From contig NZ_CP055305.1 in the NCBI RefSeq assembly GCF_013377995.1, forward strand, positions 1,116,001-1,180,000: 64,000 nt of DNA, given 5' to 3'. The stretch is from Mannheimia pernigra (GTDB taxonomy: Bacteria; Pseudomonadota; Gammaproteobacteria; Enterobacterales; Pasteurellaceae). Shown here piece by piece: positions 17,994-27,600 of this stretch (position 1 is the stretch's first letter; each line of letters opens with the position of its first letter). The notes under the pieces are model-generated. The model was not told the DNA's origin and ran no database searches. It saw only the letters and a list, made by a program, of their open reading frames with translations. The position numbers and the translations under genes are program-made.

Positions 17994-18283
17994 GATTTAT
18001 CTTTTTCTACAGATAAATATTCCCTTATTCTTTTCAACCAAGAAATTACATTACCATTAACATCTGCACTAGGTATCATAAAACAACCAAGAGAATATAT
18101 ATAATGCTCATCCACATATCCCTCCTTTATTAATAAATCTAGCTCTAAAATAACCTCTTGACAAATTTTGTGCATTTCATTTTTTTTGAAATTACTCAAG
18201 ACATCTTCTAATGTTTCTCCCTCTAAAAGAAACCAATCTTGATGAAAATAAGTGCTAAAAAAATATCTTAACTTAGGGTGCAT
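17990..18283 (-). CDS. cdiI: CdiI immunity protein of cassette B (CdiI_2-like)
   Basis: 97 residues, soluble. The start HPKLRYFFSTYFHQDWFLLEG and the spacing of later Leu/Trp residues match the CdiI_2 family that partners RNase A-like CDI toxins (YFHQDW is diagnostic). AGGAG precedes the ATG, and it begins about 10 bases after the RNase A-like toxin stop. The immunity frame is intact although the toxin frame carries a shift. Confidence 0.8.
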   Translation of the reverse strand: MHPKLRYFFSTYFHQDWFLLEGETLEDVLSNFKKNEMHKICQEVILELDLLIKEGYVDEHYIYSLGCFMIPSADVNGNVISWLKRIREYLSVEKDKS

Positions 18284-18292
18284 ATGTTTCTC

Positions 18293-20834
18293 CTATTTAT
18301 CTGGAAATGCAGTAAGAATTCTCCATCCTTTAGGCTCAAGAGAGTCTTTAACAATGATAACTGTTGCCTTGCTAGATATTGTTGAAGACGAACTTCCTCT
18401 ATCCATTATTCGCCCTATAGAGAAGCCAACATCTCCTGCCAAAGCTAACCTACTTTGACTACTGACCATAAATTCAGATAGTAAATTAGAATTATTATGA
18501 ACAATAGTCGATATAGCTTTTTCAGCAGTCTGAATATCGGTAAATGAAGAAGACATTCGTAAATTAGGCTCCAAATTTAATCTATTTGCCAATTCAATAT
18601 CTTGTTTACCAACATGCCTACTAATTGTATGACCACCAATGTTTTCATGATAAATTAGGGTTCTACCCACATTTGACTTAAAATCAGTTAATTCATAATC
18701 TGACATTTTTCCAATAATTGGTGCCTTATTATTAGAATTAACGTCGCTTGGAATTTTCCTAGAAAAATCACTTAGCTTAGAATTATTTGATACAACTTTC
18801 GTTGGTAATAATAATCCTGTCAAAATACCAGAGAAATTCTCCAACGCTTGTTGATCTCCTGCATAAGCTTGTTTAGCAACTACTTTTACACTTTCCCAAT
18901 ATTCTCCCGTCATTAAAGCATTTAATGTATTTGATACAGCCTGGTTCTTACCTGCTAAATCAGTCTTTGCTTGATTACAATAACTATCTCCGACAGCACA
19001 AGTAGCTAACAGAGCAAATGTATCAAATACTGTATCACCAACGAATAAAGCAGAATCAGTTCCTTCCTCAACAACATCAATTACACCATTAATAAACTGT
19101 GATGCAGTATTATTGCCAAGTTTCTCTCTGACTTTTATCTTCCACTGTTCAGCATCTGCTCTTTTATTTTCTCTCAACCTATCAACTACAAGAGAATTAT
19201 TCTCCACCGCCCGTTTCCCAATCTCCGCCCCTGAGATAAAACTTGCCGTGCTGTCTCCTGTTACCCCACCAGCCAACCCCGCCGCAATTTGGCTTAGATT
19301 TGCAATGTTTTGTTTTTGGCTATCCGTCAGATTTTCAGCGTTGTCCGTATTGTAAAGAGCTTGCATCAAGTAAGGAGCTGCAGCCTCCGCCGTAAACGCC
19401 CCCAACGCACCGGCTGCGGCATTGTTGCCCGTGATATGGGCTTCCAATGCTCCTAAAACAGCGTGTGCCATTAGGTTAGCTTCTTTGTTGATTGAGCCGT
19501 CTGCGTTGGTGGTTTGTTCTTTAATCAACTTATTCGCATAAGGGGAGAGTAGTCCGACAGCGACTTGATTTGTATTGCCTGTTGCCAAGCCTTGCAATGC
19601 TGCGGTTGCTGCACGAATGCCCATTTGTAGATTGCTGCCTAAGCCGTATTCCGCCTCAATCGCTTTTGCCTCAGTTTTCAGTTGAGCCGATTTCAGCGGG
19701 TCGGATTTTTCGAGTTGCTCCGCTTCTTGCCGTTTTTTATTCGCTTCTTCTAAATGCGGTTGCACCAAGCGGTTTGTCCAAGATTGAGAAAGTTCACCGA
19801 TAACTTGTACCGTTTCCTGTTTCTCCTGAATTGCAACTAAATCCGCTTTTTTGACCGCTTGATTGGCGTTTTCGGTGTCTCGGTTGAGGTTTGCTATTGT
19901 TTCTTCTGCGGTTTTGCCTGTGAGTGCCTTCTGTTTGTTGCTATCGGTAATACTGAGATGGATATTACTGCTTATCGCTGCCTTCGTTTGACTGCGTTCG
20001 CTTTCACGCATATTCCCCAATGCACTTAATGTAGCCCCGATTGCAGACGTGGCTATTTTCGACATATCCGAACTCATACTCACTGAGACCGAGCTGACTT
20101 TCACATCACTACGGTTTTCAATCTCTTCCGTGGTGAGTGTGCCAGTTGTCATTTGGTGGTTTGCTTTGTCGCCTTGAGCATTAATCATTCCACCTTTGAT
20201 ATGCGTGTTTTCTTGCACATTAATGTTGGCGTTTTCTTGAATGTTAAAGCCAGATTGTTGATTGACTTGGGCATACTTGACCTTGGCTTTGTTTTGGCTT
20301 GCCTGTGAAGATAGCCCCCATCCACTGCCATAAATGGCCACCGAGCTACTCACACCCCCTTTGGGTCTGTTTGCTGTCATATTTTTCTGTGTCTTGCAGG
20401 CTTTCAATATGCAAATTTTTCGTATCAAGTGATAAATGCTTAACATTTGCGACCGCCCCTTTAAGCGTAGTCGTCTCTTTAGCTTTGATTTTTAGGCTGT
20501 CGCTGTTAATCTCCGTCAAGTTTTGAACGGTGGAATCACTGTTGGAATGCCCTGTGCCCACATTCACCGCACCTTCCACACCAAAGCCAGTGGCGCCTTG
20601 TGATTTACCCACAAACACCCCAACATTCCAACGGTTACTTTTGTTATCGCTTCGGTTGGTTTGGGTATCTGTTGTACCAAGCGGTCGTTTTTCAGAAAAA
20701 TTTTGCAAAATAGAAATAATATCCTCTGAACTGGCTGAAACAGCTTTGGGCTTTCCGGCTGATTTGGCAAGTTCAGATACCACAACAAACTGTTGTGTGG
20801 ATTTGCTAAAAATAACTTGATGGATGTTATTCAT
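18293..20834 (-). pseudogene. CDI cassette B: RNase A-like toxin, frameshifted
   Basis: Two frames join into one orphan CdiA. The first (20346-20834) holds the signal region, the LGTT joint and the start of the pretoxin block. The second holds the rest of that block, VENN (19196-19207), a Cys-paired entry region (LATCAVGDSYCNQ) and the toxin with HENIGGHTISRHVGKQDIEL, FTDIQTAEKAI and a terminal WRILTAFP. The last is the CdiA-CT RNase A-like family, with His in GGHT probably catalytic. The break is an extra A in AAAGGGGG at 20355-20362; cdiA itself has AAGGGGG there. Confidence 0.85.
19196..20682 (-). repeat. Pretoxin block, cassette B copy
   Basis: About 1.49 kb closely matching 25,487-26,948 of cdiA, from the LGTT joint to VENN. 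It carries the one-base insertion at 20,360 and a six-residue insertion (TNADGS...) also seen in cassette A. Confidence 0.85.
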
Positions 20835-20925
20835 ATTTACGTTTCTAAAATTTGCAAAATATTTAGCATAATTAACCGCTTGTAACTTATATTAAATATC
20901 ACTAGCGTGAACGCTAGTACTATCG
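20835..20925 (-). repeat. Cassette boundary repeat, copy 4
   Basis: Minus-strand order: CTAGCGT/ACGCTAG hairpin (20902-20917), ATATTTAATATAAGTTACAAGCGGT, AT-rich linker, TTTTAGAAACGTAAAT and the cassette B ATG. It has no T-run expected of a terminator. Confidence 0.8.
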
Positions 20926-20948
20926 AGGGCTAATCTACTACAGTCCCA

Positions 20949-21293
20949 TTATTTATGATAAACATAATATAATGTTAGCCCTACTATAATGACTAACCAT
21001 TCTTTTAAAGATGACTTTCTGTTTTTGGGTGTGTTCTCATAACACTCTATTATTTTTCCTCTTGATAAACTATTCCTATAACTTACCACTGCTGATATAG
21101 CTAAGACAATACTTCCAAAAAGTGTAGGCAAAGTTATTAATGCCACTTCAATAATTGAAAGTTTTTTAAATATAATTAATTCGCCTGCATATATAACATT
21201 TAGAATATTTCTTATAAGAAAAACCCCAAAAAACATAAATAGTAAGAAAATTATATAACAACGAAAAAACACAATAAAAAATAACTTTATCAT
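20949..21293 (-). CDS. Orphan small membrane protein, possible immunity protein
   Basis: 114 residues with about three hydrophobic helices (FFIVFFRCYIIFLLFMFFG, ISIIEVALITLPTLFGSIVL-like and WLVIIVGLTLYYVY) and a charged loop between the last two. A GGGGAT ribosome site sits six bases ahead of the ATG. It stands between two boundary repeats and after a stub of a toxin frame starting at an uptake signal, the position of an immunity gene. By analogy it would protect against a membrane-active toxin, but no toxin remains and no family is recognised. Confidence 0.55.
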   Translation of the reverse strand: MIKLFFIVFFRCYIIFLLFMFFGVFLIRNILNVIYAGELIIFKKLSIIEVALITLPTLFGSIVLAISAVVSYRNSLSRGKIIECYENTPKNRKSSLKEWLVIIVGLTLYYVYHK

Positions 21294-21300
21294 TTTTTAT

Positions 21301-21440
21301 CCCCGATGGTGCGAGCGTCCTCGCTCGTACCAAACAAGCGGTTGATTTATCACTGAAATTTGCAAAATACTCAATGTAATTAACCACTTGAAGCAGATAA
21401 GCATTGACACTCGTCAGAGACGAGCGCCATCTGGGGGGCA
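21301..21440 (-). repeat. Double boundary repeat with toxin stub (cassette G)
   Basis: Minus-strand order: hairpin CGCTCGTC/GACGAGTG (about 21408-21426), AT-rich linker reading VNYIEYFANFSDKSTAC, uptake signal at 21334-21342, then at once a second hairpin (GCGAGCG/CGCTCG, 21311-21328). The toxin that should follow the uptake signal is gone. Confidence 0.65.
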
Positions 21441-21477
21441 AAAATTTTTAGCTGAAAGTAGCATGTTACCATTCCCT

Positions 21478-22080
21478 TTAATCCTCTAAAATTTGCAAAA
21501 TATCTTCTGATTTTTTCATAATCACTAGTTCACAAGCGGGTTCAATTCCTAATCCTAAAAAAAATAAAACCACTCCCCCACTATCCAATATATAATTAAT
21601 CCAATCATCATATGTTTCTATCTTGTAATTATCTCCCCCTCCTATAGAAAAATAAACAACGTCTATGGTATCTAGTATTTTTTTTATAATATAATAGTCC
21701 TGAATGCTAATTCTTCCTTCTAAAAAAAAATCCAGCTTTTCTTTTTTTTCAAACATAATTTCTTTTTTATCATTTATTTTATTGATATCAATATGATGCT
21801 TTAATAGCCCCCACCCTCCTTTATATTTGATAACTCTAGTATTGGGCTGATCACATAAATACATCATAACCCTTATAGAGATTGCCTGATTATTTATTTT
21901 ATGACACAAATAAGATAATAATTCATATCTATCTTCTGATAATTTCGTATATTCATCATTTTCAACACTAATGGCAGACACTCCATTAGAAGGAGAAAAG
22001 TATATAGAACTGAAATCGGCTATCTCATTATTAGATGAAATATCACTAGCCTTTCGAATAATCAATTTTTTAGTAATCAT
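21478..22080 (-). CDS. Putative immunity protein of cassette A
   Basis: 200 residues, soluble. The ATG at 22080 was chosen because GGGAGG precedes it by six bases and the earlier codons lie inside the toxin gene; it overlaps the toxin A stop by 11 bases. Residues such as GGWGLLKHHIDIN and VVYFSIGGGDNYKIETYDDW show no family I recognise. The function is inferred from the overlap with the HNH/Endo VII-like toxin. Confidence 0.65.
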   Translation of the reverse strand: MITKKLIIRKASDISSNNEIADFSSIYFSPSNGVSAISVENDEYTKLSEDRYELLSYLCHKINNQAISIRVMMYLCDQPNTRVIKYKGGWGLLKHHIDINKINDKKEIMFEKKEKLDFFLEGRISIQDYYIIKKILDTIDVVYFSIGGGDNYKIETYDDWINYILDSGGVVLFFLGLGIEPACELVIMKKSEDILQILED

Positions 22081-24301
22081 AGTGTCCTCCCTTGGGATCA
22101 TTAAAGTGAGGACCTCTATTTTGAGGATCACTGTCGCCAAAAAAATGACCTTTAGTATCATCTCTAATTATAACTTTTCGGACTCCGCCTCCTTCTTTAG
22201 GGAGTTCAAATTCATACACTTTACCAGGCTGCTGAGTGCCTCTCCTGTCTATATTAGGATAAACTTTACTAGGCTGCTGGCTTGTTGGTATTCCTGATTG
22301 ACGTTTAGCCTCATTAAAGGCCCCTTGCCTTTTTGCCCCTTCTGGAGATAAATTTTTAGGTTTTTCATCTAAAGTATATTTATTCTTTTTAGCAAAAGAA
22401 GCAATCTTAGGAGAAACTTTAACTCCCTGATTTTCCCGCCCTTCAACAAAAGTATCTACCAATGAAACAATCGCTTTTTCCATCGGTGTTCTTGCCCCAT
22501 TGATAAAATCTATCTCTTTAGCATTTTCTTCAATGACAAATTCAATAAATCTTTCCTGAGTAGTGCCTGATAGTGTAGATAAACGAGAGTTAAAGAATCC
22601 TACTAACTCTAATGCTTTTTTGTTTGCTTCCTCATTAAGTTTCTCAACGCCATATCGACATACTACGGAGTCGCAATTTTCTTGAATATCTTTAAACTGA
22701 TTATCACTGAGTTGTTTATATTCAGTAAAAATCTCTTCTAGAGATTTCCCTTCTTTTTCGGCGTTTTCTAATTTTCTAAATAGATCCGATACTTGAGAAT
22801 CCAATAGACCATTATTCTCCACCGCCCGTTTCCCAATCTCTGCTCCCGCGACAAAACTACCTGTACTGTCGCCAACCAAGCCACCTGCCAACCCAGCCGA
22901 AATCTGACTTAGGTTTGCGATGTTTTGTTTTTGGCCGTCCGTCAGATTTTCAGCGTTGTCCGTATTATAAAGGGCTTGCATTAAGTAAGGTGCAGCTGCT
23001 TCCGCCGTAAATGCACCTATTGCACCTGCTGCGGCATTGTTGCCCGTGATATGGGCTTCCAATGCTCCTAAAACAGCGTGTGCCATTAGGTTAGCTTCTT
23101 TGTTGATTGAGCCGTCTGCGTTGGTGGTTTGTTCTTTAATCAACTTATTCGCATAAGGTGAAAGTAACCCAACTGCCGCTTGGTTGGCATTGCCTGTTGC
23201 TAAGCGTTGCAGTGCTGCTGTCGCTGCACGAATGCCCATTTGTAGATTGCTGCCTAAGCCGTATTCCGCCTCAATCGCTTGGGCTTCTGCTTTCAGTTGG
23301 GCCGATTTCAGTGGGTCGGATTTTTCAATCTTTTCTGCCTCTTGCCATTTTTTATTCGCTTCTTCTAAATGCGGTTGCACCAAGCGGTTTGTCCAAGATT
23401 GAGAGAGCTCTCCAATAACTTGTACCGTTTCCTGTTTCTCCTGAATTGCAGATAAATCCACTTTTTCGACCGCTTGATTGGCGTTTGCGGTGTCTCGGTT
23501 GAGGCTTTGGAGTGTCTCTTGTGCGGTTTTGCCTGTTTTCTGTTTTTGGGCTTCGCTATCGGTAATACTGAGATGGATATTACTGCTTATCGCTGCCTTG
23601 GTTTGGCTGCGTTCGCTTTCACGCATATTCCCCAATGCACTTAATGCGGCCCCCATTGCAGAAGTGGCTATTTTCGACATCTCCGAACTCATACTCACTG
23701 AGACCGAGCTGACTTTCACATCACTACGGTTTTCAATCTCTTCCGTGGTGAGTGTGCCAGTTGTCATTTGGTGGTTTGCTTTGTCGCCTTGAGCATTAAT
23801 CATTCCACCTTTGATATGCGTGTTTTCTTGCACATTAATGTTGGCGCTTTCTTGAATGTTAAAGCCAGATTGTTGATTGACTTGGGCATAGTTGACCTTG
23901 GCTTTGTTTTGGCTTGCCTGTGAAGATAGCCCCCACCCACTACCATAAATTGCCACCGAGCCACTTACGCCTGCTTGAGTCTGTTTGCTGTCATATTTTT
24001 CCGTGTCTTGCAGGCTTTCAATATGCAGATTTTTCGTATCAAGTGATAAATGCTTAACATTTGCGACCGCCCCTTTAAGCGTGGTGGTCTCTTTGGTGTT
24101 GATTTTTAGGCTGTCGCTTCGGTTGGTTTGACGGTCTGTTGTGCCAAGCGGTCGTTTTTCAGAAAAGTTTTGCAAAATGGAAACAATATCTACCGAACCG
24201 GCAGAAACCGCTTTTGGCTTTCTGGCTGATTTAGCGAGTTCAGATACCACAACGAATTGTTGAGTGGATTTGTTGAAAATCACTTGATGGATGTTATTCA
24301 T
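22070..24301 (-). CDS. CDI cassette A: orphan CdiA with HNH/Endo VII-like toxin
   Basis: About 743 residues from the MNNIHQ start; an upstream in-frame ATG (24343) adds only boundary-repeat residues. Layout: signal region, LGTT joint, pretoxin block with a 49-residue in-frame deletion between two Ser-Asp pairs, VENN (22811-22822), paired Cys (ENCDSVVCRYG), then the tip with GAFNEAKRQSGIPTSQQPSK, VIIRDDTKGHFFGDSDPQN and GPHFNDPKGGHYDY. The tip resembles HNH/endonuclease VII-fold polymorphic toxins with conserved Asp/His. The frame is intact but lacks the hydrophobic signal core, TPS domain and a ribosome site. Confidence 0.75.
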   Translation of the reverse strand: MNNIHQVIFNKSTQQFVVVSELAKSARKPKAVSAGSVDIVSILQNFSEKRPLGTTDRQTNRSDSLKINTKETTTLKGAVANVKHLSLDTKNLHIESLQDTEKYDSKQTQAGVSGSVAIYGSGWGLSSQASQNKAKVNYAQVNQQSGFNIQESANINVQENTHIKGGMINAQGDKANHQMTTGTLTTEEIENRSDVKVSSVSVSMSSEMSKIATSAMGAALSALGNMRESERSQTKAAISSNIHLSITDSEAQKQKTGKTAQETLQSLNRDTANANQAVEKVDLSAIQEKQETVQVIGELSQSWTNRLVQPHLEEANKKWQEAEKIEKSDPLKSAQLKAEAQAIEAEYGLGSNLQMGIRAATAALQRLATGNANQAAVGLLSPYANKLIKEQTTNADGSINKEANLMAHAVLGALEAHITGNNAAAGAIGAFTAEAAAPYLMQALYNTDNAENLTDGQKQNIANLSQISAGLAGGLVGDSTGSFVAGAEIGKRAVENNGLLDSQVSDLFRKLENAEKEGKSLEEIFTEYKQLSDNQFKDIQENCDSVVCRYGVEKLNEEANKKALELVGFFNSRLSTLSGTTQERFIEFVIEENAKEIDFINGARTPMEKAIVSLVDTFVEGRENQGVKVSPKIASFAKKNKYTLDEKPKNLSPEGAKRQGAFNEAKRQSGIPTSQQPSKVYPNIDRRGTQQPGKVYEFELPKEGGGVRKVIIRDDTKGHFFGDSDPQNRGPHFNDPKGGHYDY
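22811..24150 (-). repeat. Pretoxin block, cassette A copy
   Basis: About 1.34 kb, closely matching cdiA 25,487-26,948 but shortened by an in-frame deletion of about 147 bases near its start. Confidence 0.85.
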
Positions 24302-24395
24302 ATTTACGTTTCTAAAATTTGCAAAATACCTAACATAATTCACCGCTTGTAAATTATATTAAATAGCACTAGCGTGGACGCTAGCACTATCGGGG
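24302..24395 (-). repeat. Cassette boundary repeat, copy 5
   Basis: Minus-strand order: GATAGTG, hairpin CTAGCGT/ACGCTAG (24369-24384), ATTTAATATAATTTACAAGCGGT, AT-rich linker, TTTTAGAAACGTAAAT, ATG of cassette A. The end of the cdiI frame runs through the hairpin. Confidence 0.8.
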
Positions 24396-24643
24396 GTATC
24401 ACCTAATCTAATCCCATCTACTAGTTCTTCGTTAAGATTCATATCTAAAATTAATTCTAAAATTAAATTTTTAGTATGATGGTCTATAGCTTTATCATAT
24501 TCATACAACTGAACACATATTAACTCTAGTGCAATGCCATATTCTTGATAATTAATAAAATCATCAGCATTATTAATATCTTCTATAGGAAGAACTCTAT
24601 CAAGATATCTTAATAACTTCTTCATTTTATTTTGTACTCTCAC
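24359..24643 (-). CDS. cdiI: CdiI immunity protein of the expressed cdiA (MafI-like)
   Basis: About 94 residues. The GTG at 24643 is preferred because AGGAGG ends five bases before it; other in-frame starts are at 24649 and 24625. The body (LLRYLDRVLPIEDINNADD, ALELICVQLYEYD) resembles the MafI immunity family of Neisseria, whose partners include EndoU-type toxins. It begins nine bases after the cdiA stop. The last ten residues (SASVHASAI) are translated from the boundary hairpin, suggesting that the original C-terminus was replaced when the repeat was joined. Confidence 0.75.
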   Translation of the reverse strand: MRVQNKMKKLLRYLDRVLPIEDINNADDFINYQEYGIALELICVQLYEYDKAIDHHTKNLILELILDMNLNEELVDGIRLGDTPDSASVHASAI

Positions 24644-24652
24644 TATCACCTC

Positions 24653-27600
24653 CTATTTAATTGGGAATGCCGTAATAATCCCTTCACCAGCTGGTTCAAC
24701 AATAACTCTAATTTTAACTCCATCAATATAGCCTTCTACTTTGAATCTACTCGGAACACCTTTTTTAGTATATAAACTTCCTTGAGTTCCCGTTTGTTGA
24801 ATCCATTTCAAGCTTGGATCTGTAGCCACATTAGAGACAGCATCAAGAATTTTCTTTTCTCCCCAATGTACAGGAAATTTAGATTTTTCATTAAAGATTC
24901 TCATTAAACCAAATTTATGACCACCACCTGTTTCATCGCCATATAACATATGTTTTGCTCTTTGAGTATTTACAAGGGAAGCCATATTTTTTCTAGCATC
25001 AGTAAGACTAGATATTTTTGTACTAACGATTTTTCCTGCTGGATAGCCTGTTGCCCCCAGAACCATATGAAAACGGTCCAAAGATATAACTAAATCTCTC
25101 GCTTCTTCAACAGAAATGCCTTTCCCTTTTGCAACTAATTTAGCTCGTTGCTCAAAATCTAAAGCAACACCTGTTTTGTCATATAACAGTTCATTAAATT
25201 TGTGGTAGTCACTCACCAGAATATTGCTATAGTTTCTCCAAGTTTCATTTGGATAACCTTTATGATAGCCTTGTTGAATAACGAGTGCTTCAGCAACAGC
25301 ATTTTGACAACCATTGCTTGTAATATCGCTCTTACAAGCGGTGATGACTTTTTGGTCGTTTGCAATATCTTCTGTGTCTAAAACTTGCTTACGAGCTAAA
25401 TCCACTTCTGTAGCAATACCCAATTTAATTCGGTTTTCAATTTCAAAACGCTCTTTGGCTTTATCTGCACTCAGATAATTATTCTCCACCGCCCGTTTCC
25501 CAATCTCAGCCCCTGAGATAAAGTCTGCCGTGCTGTCCCCAGTCACGCCACTAGCTAACCCAGCCGCAATTTGGCTTAGATTTGCAATGTTTTGTTTTTG
25601 GCTATCCGTGAGATTTTCAGCGTTGTCCGTATTGTAGAGCGCTTGAATTAAGTAAGGGGCAGCTGCCTCTGCCGTAAATGCACCCAACGCACCAGCTGTT
25701 GCATTGTTGCCCGTGATATGGGCTTCCACTGCACCTAATACGGTGTGGGCTATTAAATTGGCTTCGGTGTTATCACCTGTTTGCTCTTTAATCAGCTTAT
25801 TCGCATAAGGTGAAAGTAACCCAACTGCCGCTTGGTTGGCATTGCCTGTTGCTAAGCGTTGCAGTGCTGCTGTCGCTGCACGAATGCCCATTTGTAGATT
25901 GCTGCCTAAGCCGTATTCCGCCTCAATTGCTTGGGCTTCTGCTTTAAGTTGGGCCGATTTCAGTGGGTCGGATTTTTCAATCTTTTCTGCCTCTTGCCGT
26001 TTTTTATTCGCTTCTTCTAAATGCGGTTGCACCAAGCGGTTTGTCCAAGATTGAGAGAGCTCTCCGATAACTTGTGCCGTTTCCTGTTTTTCTTGAATTG
26101 CAGATAAATCCGCTTTTTTGACCGCTTGATTGGCGTTTTCGGTGTCTCGATTTAGGCTTTGGAGTATCTCTTGTGCGGTTTTGCCTGTTTTCTGTTTTTG
26201 GGCTTCGCTATCGGTAATCGTGAGATTGATGTTATCGCTTATCGCTGCCTTCGTTTGACTGCGTTCGCTTTCGCTCATATTCCCCAACGCACTTAATGCG
26301 GCCCCCATTGCAGACGTGGCTATTTTCGACATCTCCGAACTCATACTCACTGAGACCGAGCTGACTTTCACATCACTGCGGTTCTCAATCTCTTCCGTGG
26401 TGAGTGTGCTAGTTGTCATTTGGTGGTTTGCTTTGTCGCCTTGAGCATTAATCATTCCACCTTTGATATGCGTGTTTTCTTGCACATTAATGTTGGCGTT
26501 TTCTTGAATGTTAAAGCCAGATTGTTGATTGACTTGGGCATAGTTGACCTTGGCTTTGTTTTGGCTTGCCTGTGAAGATAGCCCCCATCCACTGCCATAA
26601 ATGGCCACCGAGCCACTTACGCCCCCTTGGGTCTGTTTGCTGTCATATTTTTCTGTGTCTTGCACACTTTCAATATGCAGATTTTTCGTATCAAGTGATA
26701 AATGCTTAACATTTGCGACCGCCCCTTTAAGCGTAGTCGTCTCTTTAGCTTTGATTTTTAGGCTGTCGCTGTTGATTTCGGTCTGGTTTTGAACGGTGGA
26801 ATCACTGTTGGAATGCCCTTTGCCCACATTCACCGCACCTTCCACACCAAAGCCAGTGGCGCCTTGCGATTTACCCACAAAAAACCCAACATTCCAACGG
26901 TTGCTTTTGTTATCGCTTCGGTTGGTTTGGCTGTTTGTCGTGCCAAGCAGATTGACATTGTTGCCCTCCAGCTCAGTATGAGTGGCATTGATTATTGAAC
27001 CTACAATGATATTATCGCCCTCTGTGGTTCGCACAATGGCTTTTCCTGCATTCAACTCACTGCCTTTGTGCGTGGTTTGTTGCGTGTGGCTGGTGGAAAC
27101 CGATTGATTTGAGCCAATGCTGACTGAGATTTTAGCCTCGCTATTTGCCTGTTTTTCTACGCTATCACCATTTGATTTCAGTGCGTCAATTACTTTTGTT
27201 GCGTGCTGTAACGTCTCATAGGCTTCATTCGCGGCTTTTACTTTTAACACGTTACTTAAACGTTCATCTTGTACTTTTTCAGCACGGTTAAGTGCTTGTC
27301 TTACAGCCATCACGCCATCGGTTACGGCTGAACTAAAGGTAATACTTAAGCCCGATTGTTTCTGTTCGTGGCGTTCTTTTGAAGAAAGCGTATCTTTGCT
27401 CGCACCAATATAGGTCGATTTACCTTCCACTAAAATCTGTTTGCCTAGCTCTTTAGAAACAATCGCATCTACACCGGCAAGCTGTGCGTGATTACCGGCA
27501 GATACCGTAATATTGCCGTTTAAACTCCCCAAGGTGCTACGGGCTGCACTGCCTTGCCAGCCTTCTATTTCGTGCTCGTGTGTTTCTGATTTCTTGCCAA

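Noticed and set aside
22070..24343. Start of cassette A at the upstream ATG (24343)
   Set aside because: The extra 14 residues come from the boundary repeat and are absent from cassette D; neither ATG has a clear ribosome site, and the MNNIHQ start is the one shared among copies.
26789..26998. Plus-strand open frames repeated at equivalent places within every pretoxin block (for example frames starting MALPVAKRCSAAVAARMP)
   Set aside because: They are antisense shadows of the cassette genes; they recur only because the coding strand repeats.
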